From: Strigamia acuminata
Taxonomy: Eukaryota; Arthropoda; Chilopoda; Geophilomorpha; Linotaeniidae
DNA length: 64,000 bases
Reading direction: 5' to 3'
NCBI GenBank assembly: GCA_949358305.1
Contig: OX442316.1
Span: 806,001-870,000 of the forward strand
Each line of letters opens with the position of its first letter. Position 1 is the stretch's first letter. Position numbers and translations under genes: made by a program. This document shows positions 22,893-32,800 of the stretch, piece after piece. Below the pieces are notes generated by a model. That model searched no databases. It saw only the letters and a program-made list of their open reading frames with translations, and was not told the DNA's origin.

Positions 22893-23066
22893 TCAGTAGC
22901 AATGGCGATAGTCTTTTCGTTTCTGCGGTCTGAGTCTGCGCGACCGGAAATCGTCTTTTTGTGTATTTGCGCCATCTCGTGGCGGATTTTTAAGTTGATT
23001 TTCTTTAGTTCCTATCAAAGGCTGTGGTTCAAATAGCGATTTTAATGAGATCTGTTCTGTATCGTC
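22893..23066 (-). CDS. Gypsy-2 Pol C-terminal tail, cut off by Copia-3
   Basis: An open frame of 58 codons ends at a TGA at 22893. At 23067 it meets the TATGT duplication that flanks Copia-3. Removing Copia-3 and one duplication joins this frame to the frame that is open just right of 29807. The tail is basic and charged (for example FRSRRLRPQKRKD), as expected of an integrase C-terminal tail. The longer frame to 23171 runs into Copia-3 LTR sequence and is not a gene. Confidence 0.75.
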   Translation of the reverse strand, partial: DDTEQISLKSLFEPQPLIGTKENQLKNPPRDGANTQKDDFRSRRLRPQKRKDYRHCY

Positions 23067-23071
23067 TATGT

Positions 23072-23537
23072 TGATGAGATTGTAGGCGCCGGACATCAGG
23101 AAAATAGAGCTGAGACATGATTTAATGGGTGCGGGAACTCGCATTGCGCGACCGCCATCTTTAATCGTCACGAACCACAGTAAAAACGACTGCTTTGAGG
23201 CTAGCCGCCCTCAAAGTATGAATACAAGCTTACAATAGAACAAATCATTGTTAGCAAGCAATGATTTGTCCTTTACATGATAAACAATAAGGGAGGAGCA
23301 AATAAGCGATAAACAACTCAAAAGCAATGGAAAAACTAAACGAATATTGCTCATTTGAGCGGACGACGAGAAGGCACATCTTTACAAGTAAATAAACTAG
23401 TTGCGGCACATAACAAGCAGGGTAAAAAATCAGGATCAACTAGTTTAACTAAGTCACAGCAAAGTAAAGACATGCACGTTGCATTTAGCCATAAATATGC
23501 AACTAATAAATCTCAAACAGTTGGGCATATCCCAACA
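23072..23537 (-). repeat. Copia-3 3' LTR
   Basis: On the minus strand it begins TGTTGGGATATG and ends CTCATCA. It contains the hairpin GACAAATCATTG/CAATGATTTGTTC and AAAGATGGCGGTCGCG near the 3' end. Confidence 0.95.
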
Positions 23538-23554
23538 AATCCCCCTTTGCGCAA

Positions 23555-26500
23555 CTATTTGACTGCAACAAAAATATGCTCACAGAGCTGACATAATCTG
23601 GGGCGCGGCAACCATTTTGTCATCAAATCCGCGATGTTCAATTCGCCAGGCACATGTTTAATACTAAACACGCCTTTTTCATACCAATCACGAAGAAAGT
23701 GCAATTTAACATCTATATGTTTATTTGCACGGTTCTCGATCTTGTTTTTCGCATAATTGATTGCCGGCATGCTATCGGCGTAGACGCAAGGGACATTTCG
23801 GTTGAAACACAAGATGATATCGGCTTCGTACAGGCGTTCAAGCCATATCACTTCTCTCACGCCATCGACAACTGCGAGAAATTCGCTTTCCATTATACTC
23901 AATGAAGTCATGGATTGTTTTCGACAATTCCATGAAATCGGAACCCCTCCTAAATAAACTATGTGGCCACCAAAGCTTCTCCTACTGTCTTGATCCAAGG
24001 CAAAGGACGCGTCGGTGTAAACCGTTAAATTATTGTTCTTACAATTTGCCAGGTTGATAACATAGTTGGGGGTATTCGCCAGATATCTCAACACTTGTAT
24101 TAGCATTTTAACATGCCTGTTAGAATGGGTCTCATTGTATTGAGATAATACAATAACGCTGAAGAGAATATCTGGACGCGTTCTATTCGCGATAAAGAGT
24201 AAACTCCCTACTAGGGACCTGTATGGGAACGTCGAGTTTATTTGTTCACCCGGTTGTACCTTCTGTATCATGGTACCGACTGTGACTGGGATTTTAATTT
24301 TATGGCACGGATCAATGTCGTATTTCTCGACTAATTTCGCAATATAACTCTTTTGATGTACTAAAATGTCCCCATTTTTCCTTTCAAAATGAATCCCTAA
24401 TAAAAGAGTCACCGGTCCAAGGTTGACAATTTCAAAGCTCTCTTGAATCCACTCGATGATACATTGTTCAACGAAAGCATCACGACTAAACAAAACAATG
24501 TCGTCCACGTAAAACAAAAGTACGGCATCTGAGCCGTAATTATATACGCAATTCAGTCCTAAGACTGGAGTAAATCCTATTTCCAGTAATCGTTCGTGGA
24601 GCTTGAAATACCACATCCTTCCGGACTGGTGAAGTCCGTATAAGGATTTGACTAGACGCCAACACTTGTGTTGGTTCTCCTTGGTCCGGAAGCCCTTGGG
24701 GATATTAATGTATTGTGGCACATCAAGGTCTCCGTACAAGTACGCAGACTTGATGTCGAGATGTGTATCTCGCCAGCCTTGCAGAACCACAAGAGAACAA
24801 AAGAATATAAGCACGAGAACAAAGTTGACCACTGGTGAAAATATCTCAGTGAAGTCAACTCCCTCCTTCTGCCCAAAACCTTGCGCAACTAAACGTGCTC
24901 TCCAACGCTTAATTGCCCCAGTGTAGTCACGCTTGATTTTGTAAATCCATTTTGTTCCCAGTAAATTCATCCCCTCGGTTTTATCAACTTCCTCGTAAAC
25001 TTTCCTGTCATTAAAGATATTAATCTCATCATCCATGGCATCCTGCCAGTCGGATTTATTGGGGTTGGACATAGCTTCTTCGAAAGTATCCGGCTCGACG
25101 GATGCATGACCGGCGAACCCAACGGTCTCATCTGTTGCCTTAAAGTCGAAACAACCCCCATCGTACTGATAGTTTTCCTCTTTGCACCATCGTACAACAT
25201 CAATCCGACTGCGGATTCTATCGCCAAGTGGTGTTATGTAGATTACATCTACCTGGCCAGCAGTTTCACCACTCTGCCTAACGGTTTCTCTCCGCTGCCA
25301 TTGTGTCATATCTAAAATTTTTAACTTCTCGGGAGCAGCTGCACGCTGTTTCACTGTGTCCCCCTTTAACTTAACACCCCGTGGTGGGTTCCTCCTAACT
25401 GGTGGGGGGGTGAGAGTCGGATTTGGAAGCCGAACTTCCACTTGTTGCTCCTCCTCTTCTTCGATCCCACCAACAGCTTGGGCGATTTCTTCCACAGCTT
25501 CAGGCTCGACCGCCTGTTGGACTAATTGGGGATTCGGAATCGCATGTTTCGGGGCCTGAAACAACTGCTGTATGACAGGGGGCACCTGTTGCTGTTGTAC
25601 AGCAGGTAGGATCTCATCATCTGAATCTTCATCCCATGATGCCGCTACAAAATCTGGCTCACGTGGGATGGAATTTGATTGCACCGATTCATGCCAAAAA
25701 ACATTTTCATTAATCTTTACATGCTTTGAAGCAATCACTTGGTTGGACTTGGGGTCCCAAACTCGATACCCACGCGTCTTAATTGCGTAACCGACTAGGG
25801 CCCCAGGCCATGCCCTTTCTTCCAACTTGCTTCTCCTTGTTTGCGAAGGAATGTGCACGAAAACTTTAGATCCGATACATCTTAGATGTCTCAACGACAT
25901 TTTCTTGTTATGAAACAAGTTGTAAGGGGTTTTCCCACTCAAGCTTGCATGTGGGAATCTATTTTTAAGATAGACAACTGTCACGGCTAATTCTGCCCAC
26001 AAACCCTTTGGAAAATTGTTTTCGAAAAGCATGGCTCTAATTCCCCCAACAATTGTTCTGTTTGCTCTTTCGGCCACGGAATTCATTTCTGGGGAGTAGG
26101 GGTTTGTTTGGATGCACTTAAGCCCAATAGAAGCCGCATAGTCATCCCACTTTTTCGACACAAACTCCCCGCCGTTGTCTGTCTTGATGCATTTGACCTT
26201 TTTCCCGGTGCTGCGCTCAACTTGTGTTTGCCATCGTTTGAAGCGCTCAAATGTATCCCCCTTATTCTTGATAATTTCCACCCACATGAAACGCGAATAA
26301 TCATCTACAATTATTAGGTAATAGCTGGCCCCTCCCAAAGATTTAAAAGGCTGGGGGCCCCACAGATCCATGTGGATTACTTCCAAAATTCCCTTTGTAG
26401 AAATTTCCGGGATTGGGGAAAAGGTTGCCCTAGTGCTCTTTGCCTTCGAACACGCGTCACAGGGTGAAAGTTCTTTGTCGGAGAGTTTAACTCCGAAAAT

Positions 26501-28228
26501 ATCCGGTGAAATTTCCATTTTTGCAATCCCACTTGCGTTAAAATGGCCCATTCTGGAGTGCCAAATGTCCATTGGCTGTGGTTTCACTTTGATCTTTTCG
26601 ATTTTTCCCCCATTCGAATTATTTTGCCCGTTAGTATCATTTAAATCGCTTTTCTTAAGATTTGACGCATTTACTAGCGCATTTACGCTCACTTGCTGCT
26701 TCGCTGCAGTCTGCACTGCGCCACTCAATGTGTTTAGTAATGCTGCCTTAAAATCTACTGTTTTTAGTAAAGGATTAATGACACTTTCACTTTTTACAAC
26801 ATTTTTGACCGAATTTCCACCCACCGCTGCACTCTGTTGCGCAGAAGGTGCAGTTGTGTTCACAATATTGGCCTCTATTTTGCAGTTAACTTTGTACATC
26901 CGATCATTAGTTTTATCTGCAACAAGGAAAGGCTCACCAATTCGGTCTCTAAACATGGTCAACTTTCCATTTTTGATAAAAGTTGTGAAACCAGCTTCAT
27001 CTGTCCGGCCCAGCGATAAGAGATTTTTCTTAAAATTTGGCGCAAAATACACATTTTGCAGTGTGATTTCCCTACATCTGCCTGCATAACAAGATGTAAT
27101 CAACACGTTTCCAATGCCCTCGATTTTAGACTTCCCTTCCCCCTGCTGGACACTATAGCCGGACAGTGGCTTGAAGGTCACGAACCAACTTCTATTAAAT
27201 GAAAAGTGATCTGTCGCACCGGTATCTATGTACCAGTGCGGATCAAAGTCGCAATGTGACATCAAAGACAATGGTGGTGACAAGGTGACTTCCTCTTCAG
27301 TTTGGTGAACTGCCGCTGAAAACATTGTCAAGGGCTCATCAAAAATGTCAACTTGTCCCAAATTGGCCTTTTTGGTCTTTCCACCACGGCCACGTCCTCG
27401 TGCAGTGCCTTTTGCTAGCTGTGCAGAGGTGCCACCTCGTTGGCTTTGCATATTCGCTTGTTGTTTGGGCGGTGACGGGCATTCTCTCGCGAAGTGACCA
27501 GTGCCGCCACAGGAAAAACAAGTCCGAGGTGTAAATGGCTGATTTCCGCCTTTTCCGCGTTGGAATCGCCCTTTTCCAAAGAATGCGCCTGCATTATCAG
27601 TGGAATCCTGTGTACGCATACCATAGGAGTCTGAAGCTTCAAATAAACGATTATACTCTCCTAATAATCGGTCTTTCACTTTTGCAGGGGTGAAGTCCAA
27701 ATCCTCCCAGTGATACATTATTTGTTTTATAGTCTCATAAGTTGTAGGGAGGAAATCCATGTATTGGAATGCAATTTCCTCATCCGTCGGTATTACTTTG
27801 ACATTCGCGAGTTCCGCGACTTTTCTGTCGACACGGGCCAGAAAACACATCATCTCCTCATTGTCCATTAGATGCATTTGCAGGAACTCGCGCCTCAATC
27901 TGCCTTTCCGGGCGCGTGTGGTGGGCTGGTAAGCATCTCGGATTGCTTCCCACGCTCCTTTAGAAGTATCTTTGGCAACGGCCACGAGCTGTTGCGCTTC
28001 TTCGCAACTCAAGCATATCGTGGACCATGCTCGCTTCTCACGCACTCTAAAATCCCGTTTCTCTTTGGCTGTGGCGTTGGGACCCGGCGCGGTCTCGTCG
28101 CCCGTCACGTGGTCCCACACGCCTTGCTGGGATAACAACAACTTCGCACCAATCGCCCATTGTGCATAATTTGTCCCATTTAGTTTTTTGATTGACTTAT
28201 AATCGTCGCATTTCTCCTCCGACGCCAT
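23555..28228 (-). CDS. Copia-3 Gag-Pol polyprotein with MBD-like domain (intact)
   Basis: 1557 residues from ATG at 28228. Gag is 1-230, with zinc knuckle CFSCGGTGHFARECP at 237. Protease is DTGATDHFSF with the active Asp at 335. The HHCC site includes CDACSKAKSTRATF. Integrase has D621, D684 and E720, with DX35E spacing. A methyl-CpG-binding-like domain spans ~974-1031: W977, VRQSG, AGQVDVIYITP, RIRSR and FDF at 1027. RT has the catalytic YVDD at 1240-1243. RNase H shows VYTDASFALDQDSRRSFGG, MESEFLAVVDG, YADSMPAINY and ANKHIDVKLHF, and the C-terminus ends at LMTKWLPRPR. No frameshift or stop. Protease should cleave the single polyprotein, and particles assemble in the cytoplasm in this family. 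Confidence 0.97.
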   Translation of the reverse strand: MASEEKCDDYKSIKKLNGTNYAQWAIGAKLLLSQQGVWDHVTGDETAPGPNATAKEKRDFRVREKRAWSTICLSCEEAQQLVAVAKDTSKGAWEAIRDAYQPTTRARKGRLRREFLQMHLMDNEEMMCFLARVDRKVAELANVKVIPTDEEIAFQYMDFLPTTYETIKQIMYHWEDLDFTPAKVKDRLLGEYNRLFEASDSYGMRTQDSTDNAGAFFGKGRFQRGKGGNQPFTPRTCFSCGGTGHFARECPSPPKQQANMQSQRGGTSAQLAKGTARGRGRGGKTKKANLGQVDIFDEPLTMFSAAVHQTEEEVTLSPPLSLMSHCDFDPHWYIDTGATDHFSFNRSWFVTFKPLSGYSVQQGEGKSKIEGIGNVLITSCYAGRCREITLQNVYFAPNFKKNLLSLGRTDEAGFTTFIKNGKLTMFRDRIGEPFLVADKTNDRMYKVNCKIEANIVNTTAPSAQQSAAVGGNSVKNVVKSESVINPLLKTVDFKAALLNTLSGAVQTAAKQQVSVNALVNASNLKKSDLNDTNGQNNSNGGKIEKIKVKPQPMDIWHSRMGHFNASGIAKMEISPDIFGVKLSDKELSPCDACSKAKSTRATFSPIPEISTKGILEVIHMDLWGPQPFKSLGGASYYLIIVDDYSRFMWVEIIKNKGDTFERFKRWQTQVERSTGKKVKCIKTDNGGEFVSKKWDDYAASIGLKCIQTNPYSPEMNSVAERANRTIVGGIRAMLFENNFPKGLWAELAVTVVYLKNRFPHASLSGKTPYNLFHNKKMSLRHLRCIGSKVFVHIPSQTRRSKLEERAWPGALVGYAIKTRGYRVWDPKSNQVIASKHVKINENVFWHESVQSNSIPREPDFVAASWDEDSDDEILPAVQQQQVPPVIQQLFQAPKHAIPNPQLVQQAVEPEAVEEIAQAVGGIEEEEEQQVEVRLPNPTLTPPPVRRNPPRGVKLKGDTVKQRAAAPEKLKILDMTQWQRRETVRQSGETAGQVDVIYITPLGDRIRSRIDVVRWCKEENYQYDGGCFDFKATDETVGFAGHASVEPDTFEEAMSNPNKSDWQDAMDDEINIFNDRKVYEEVDKTEGMNLLGTKWIYKIKRDYTGAIKRWRARLVAQGFGQKEGVDFTEIFSPVVNFVLVLIFFCSLVVLQGWRDTHLDIKSAYLYGDLDVPQYINIPKGFRTKENQHKCWRLVKSLYGLHQSGRMWYFKLHERLLEIGFTPVLGLNCVYNYGSDAVLLFYVDDIVLFSRDAFVEQCIIEWIQESFEIVNLGPVTLLLGIHFERKNGDILVHQKSYIAKLVEKYDIDPCHKIKIPVTVGTMIQKVQPGEQINSTFPYRSLVGSLLFIANRTRPDILFSVIVLSQYNETHSNRHVKMLIQVLRYLANTPNYVINLANCKNNNLTVYTDASFALDQDSRRSFGGHIVYLGGVPISWNCRKQSMTSLSIMESEFLAVVDGVREVIWLERLYEADIILCFNRNVPCVYADSMPAINYAKNKIENRANKHIDVKLHFLRDWYEKGVFSIKHVPGELNIADLMTKWLPRPRLCQLCEHIFVAVK

Positions 28229-28380
28229 ATCTAGTCGATTCGTCGCGAAGATTACACTTTATCACTAAATAAATCGTCGCACACACCAAATGAAGCACAA
28301 AACACACTCTTTACGCTTTTATAAATGGCGTAAACCCCCAAAAGGTTTAGGCGAAAAATTATACAGTCTCCCTTGGACAA

Positions 28381-28519
28381 ATCTCACTAAGTGAGATGCA
28401 AAACTTTACGTAGTATCTCCCGAGTTCCGACCGGACTCCTAGGACCGCGGGACACTCGGTGGCCAGAGAAAGCCTACGCAAAAATACAATTCCACTACGC
28501 GACTGCGTAAAGGGTGGAA
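28381..28519 (-). promoter_or_regulatory. Conserved branched leader RNA fold, Copia-3 copy
   Basis: On the minus strand: outer stem TTCCAC/GTGGAA with CCTT bulge and inner stem TACGC/GCGTA with loop AGTC (28490-28519). The long-range helix TTTGCGTAG/CTACGTAAA has one G-U pair, and the nested CCGAGT/ACTCGG is perfect. The terminal hairpin is ATCTCA/TGAGAT with loop CTTAG (28381-28397). TCCCGCG is conserved unpaired. Confidence 0.82.
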
Positions 28520-29335
28520 AGGATACTACAAGACCCCCAAACAAAACCTTAAACTTATTAACAATGAATTTCGACAACTTAAAACTAAATAATAGTTGGC
28601 AAGGTGAAAATCCGTTGTTTTGCGGGTTGGTTTGCGTCGCAAAAATTCCCTCGTTGATCCCACGTCGTGAAATCGATGCACGTCGACTCAACGTGCTCGT
28701 CCGCACCTTCGTAGGATGTGCTCCGTGCACAAAACCTCGGGAAAATGCCAGCGCGTACGTTTAACCCGCTAACTGGTCTTCTAGGTGCTCAAATAGCTGA
28801 TGCCTGTGTGCAAATTTATGCCCACACAGGTCCTTACGTTGAAAATTATTCTCACACGTCGTTTTTCGTCTGCTTTGACGAAAAATCCGGCCGCCGTCGA
28901 AAAATCGATTCGCACGATGACTTCCGTGTTGATTTTCAACGAAAAACGGTCCAAAAATTACGTCGTTTCGACGTATTCTTTGTTGAATCGTGATGAGAGC
29001 GTGTGTCGATCCGTACACACGATTCTCTGCTGGCTTCACGGCCGTACGCGATGAAGTCAAAAAAAATGGCGCCGCAGAAGAAAAATCTTCTTTATATCGG
29101 CAAATGTGCTTATTTCGCACGAAAAAACGACAATTCTCACACTGTTTTGTTCCAAATTCGTTGGCGAATTGCCCGCACACGTTGTCAAAGCTCGTCCGCT
29201 TTGCTAAAATCCCGAAAACGGCGATACGTCTCTGCGACGATACCGACGAAGTCGCGATGTCCGTTCCTTCACAAAAATCGCCGCCAATTCATCACAAACG
29301 GTTGGCCGCGTCGTCAACCATCCTCTGCTACCAAA
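28520..29335 (-). other. Copia-3 leader, upstream part, with PBS at 29318-29333
   Basis: The PBS TGGTAGCAGAGGATGG (minus strand) is a perfect 16-base complement of the animal initiator tRNA-Met 3' end, two bases from the LTR. The remainder is CpG-rich, with repeated CGAAAAAT-type segments like those in the Copia-2 and Copia-5 leaders. No coding frame is credible. Confidence 0.8.
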
Positions 29336-29801
29336 TGATGAGATTGTAGGCGCCGGACATCAGGAAAATAGAGCTGAGACATGATTTAATGGGTGCGGGA
29401 ACTCGCATTGCGCGACCGCCATCTTTAATCGTCACGAACCACAGTAAAAACGACTGCTTTGAGGCTAGCCGCCCTCAAAGTATGAATACAAGCTTACAAT
29501 AGAACAAATCATTGTTAGCAAGCAATGATTTGTCCTTTACATGATAAACAATAAGGGAGGAGCAAATAAGCGATAAACAACTCAAAAGCAATGGAAAAAC
29601 TAAACGAATATTGCTCATTTGAGCGGACGACGAGAAGGCACATCTTTACAAGTAAATAAACTAGTTGCGGCACATAACAAGCAGGGTAAAAAATCAGGAT
29701 CAACTAGTTTAACTAAGTCACAGCAAAGTAAAGACATGCACGTTGCATTTAGCCATAAATATGCAACTAATAAATCTCAAACAGTTGGGCATATCCCAAC
29801 A
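29336..29801 (-). repeat. Copia-3 5' LTR
   Basis: Identical by eye to 23072-23537. Followed on the right by the TATGT duplication and Gypsy-2 pol. Confidence 0.95.
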
Positions 29802-29835
29802 TATGTAACGTTCTTTTGGTTTGATTTTCGTTATT

Positions 29836-32800
29836 TCAACTGGTTTTTCGATGTTTTCTACTACAATTTGTCCTTTTTTTACTGATTTTCTTTACTTTAT
29901 CAGCAAATTTCACTTTCTTTTCTGGTAATTCTTTCAAAACTTCGTCTATTTCTGGTTCAACTCGTTCTTTATACGGTTTCAGTCTTTCTACATTCACTAT
30001 ATCACTTTTCTTTCTTGTTGAATTGATTATTTCATAATCATTCGGTGCAGTTCTTCGCACAATTTCATATGGGCCGGAAAATTGCGGTAAAAGCTTCTCT
30101 GATAAGCCAACTTTTCTGTTGATGGTTTTCAAATATACCAATTCACCTGGTTCAAACTCTTTGTTGACTCTATCTTCATCAAACCTTTTCTTGCTTTTTG
30201 CTGATTGTTTTTCAAGCCTCTCATTTGCAATTTTCCTGGCTGCTCGAATGAATTTCGCTGTTCTTAAAGTAAACTCTTTCTGTGGCAAATCAAGATTTAC
30301 ATCTACTGTCAAATCCACATCATATCCTCGTAAAAGATAGTGTGGTGTATAACCTGTTGTTTCATGAACTCCCGTGTTATATGAAAACAGGAGAAATGGA
30401 AGAAATTCGTCCCAGTCAGTATGTTCTTCATTAACGTAACTTTGCAACATTTTTGCGAATGTCGCATTAAATCTCTCAGTTAATCCGTTTGTTCTTGGAT
30501 GGTATCCTGACGTAGTTTTATGCAAACTTTTAAACATATTTGAGACTTCCTCAACCATTTTATTCCTGTATTCTGTTCCACGGTCACTTAAAATCTCTCT
30601 TGGACTGCCTTCTTTCAGAATTACTTCATATAACAACGTTCTTGCTGCTTCTAACGCTGTAGCTGCTGCCGCTGGTCTAGCTATTGCATTTCTCGAAAGA
30701 TAATCAGTCACAACAAAAACATGTTTATTTCCAAGACGTGATAATGGAAATGGTCCAAGCGTATCTATTCCAATTCGCTCAAAAGGCTTTGAAACTGTTG
30801 ACCATGGCTGCATTAGTCCCTTCGCTGGTGTAGTCATCGTTTTTGCTTTCGCGCAACTTTGGCAGGACAAGACGTAATTTCTAACGTCCCTATAAATTCT
30901 TGTCCAAAAGAATCGTGTTCTTATTCGTTTCCATGTTTTTGCCAAACCCAAATGAGCTCCTAGTAATCCATCGTGCATTTCGTATAATACATCTGCTTGA
31001 AGTTGTTTTGGAACTACTAGTAACAAATCTTCCATGTTCAGGGAACTATTTAATTTTTTCTTCCTGAACAACGTTTTGTTTTGAAGAACGAACTGCTTTA
31101 GAGGTCGTCTTCTTTTTCTTGGAAGTTGCTCTTGGTTTTCTAGCGCTGTTATGAGGTCCAGAAGTTTAGGATCCTTCCTCTGCTCAGCAGGGAGGTCCAA
31201 ATTTTCTAAGAGAAGCGAAGGCAATTTTTGGATTTCTTCTTCACTTAACTCTTCCTGGATCCTACTCAGGGCATCAGCATCTGTGTGCTTCTTGCCACTT
31301 TTATGAAATATATCAAAATCATACTCAGCTAGTTGCAGCGCCCACCTGGCTAGACGTCCATTTGGATTTCGGACTCCTTTCAGCCATTGGAGGGCAGAAT
31401 GGTCGGTAATAATTTGGAATTTCTGTCCATATAAGTACGGTCTAAACTTTTCAATAGCAAAAATGATTGCTAACATTTCCCTTTCAGTTGCAGTGTAATT
31501 CATTTCTGCTGTGCTCATCATACGACTTGCATAAGCGATGGCACGCTCTTGATTGTTGACTTTTTGCTTCAAAATAGCTCCTAATCCATAGGCACTTGCA
31601 TCGCATGAAATCATGAAGGGCTGAGTAAAATCTGGATGCGCTAACACCGGCACTGTTATTAATGCTGTTCGAAGCGTGTGGAATGCTTTTTCATGGGGGG
31701 GTCCCCAATCAAACTTTTCATCCTTTTTGGTTAAATTCACCAGAGGTTTGGAAATGTCCGCAAAACCTTTAATAAATTTCCGGTAATACGAGCATAATCC
31801 TAAAAAACCACGTAGTTGTTTAACGTTCACAGGAATTGGAAACTTGGCCACAGAATCCAGGTTCCTGGGATCCGGTGAAATACCTTCCGCATCAACCACA
31901 TGTCCGAGGTATCGTATGGTGTGTGTCGCAAACGTACATTTACTCAGTTTGACTTTTAAATTCGCTGCTCTCAGCTTTTCGAAAACTGCCTCCAAATCGA
32001 CGAGGTGCTGGTCGAAAGTCTTTGAAAACACTATCAAATCGTCAAGATATGCTATGCATACTTTTCCCAGGAGGTTACCAAGTACCTTATTCATCAATTT
32101 TTGAAAGGCTGCTGGACTGTTACATAATCCCATTCCAAGGACATTAAACTCATAGTGTCCGCTTGAAGTAGTGAACGCTGTTTTCTCACGATCTTGTTCA
32201 TCTATTTCGACCTGGTGATATCCCTGTATGAGATCCATCATTGAAAAATACTTTGCACCCGCTAGCTGATCTAGGGTGTCATCTATACGCGGTAAGGGAT
32301 ACACCATTTTCTTTGTCACTGCATTCAAACGTCTCCAATCTACACAAAATCTCCATTTGCCATCTCTCTTCTTGATGAGTAGTACTGGTGCACTCCATGG
32401 GCTCTCGGATTCTCTAATGACTCCTTGCTCAAGTAACTTTTTTGTTTCAGCATCCTCGATTTCTTTTTCCTTAATTGATCGTCTATAAGGTTGTAAATGG
32501 ATTGGAGGAGAATCTCCAGTATCTATTCGATGCCTAATCGTGTGAGCTCTGCCTAAATCATTATCAGTCTTCGCAAATCTATCTGAATTTTTCTTCAACA
32601 ATTGTAGCATCAGCTCTTGTTGTGATGGCGTCATATTGTCATTTGCCATAGACGTGCTAAAGTCAAAATGATCATCTCTTTTTTCATCTAGCACGCCAGA
32701 CTCAATTACATAAAAAGCTTTTGCAATTGCTGAATTACGTCCTAAATAAATTGTCTTTTTAGTCGGATTTGCAACTCGCAGAACTCCTTCACCTTTTCTG

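Larger units (their letters stand above)
23072..29801 (-). mobile_element. Copia-3: complete Ty1/copia element nested in Gypsy-2
   Basis: Two 466-bp LTRs, identical by eye, flanked by TATGT on both sides (23067-23071 and 29802-29806). Minus-strand order: 5' LTR (29801-29336), initiator-tRNA PBS, 1.1-kb leader with the conserved fold, one unbroken 1557-codon gag-pol ORF, polypurine tract GCAAAGGGGGATT (23538-23550), 3' LTR. All catalytic motifs are present, so it looks autonomous and possibly active. Confidence 0.97.

Noticed and set aside
23251-23439. 62-codon ORF repeated at 29515-29703
   Set aside because: It is duplicated only because it lies in the two Copia-3 LTRs.
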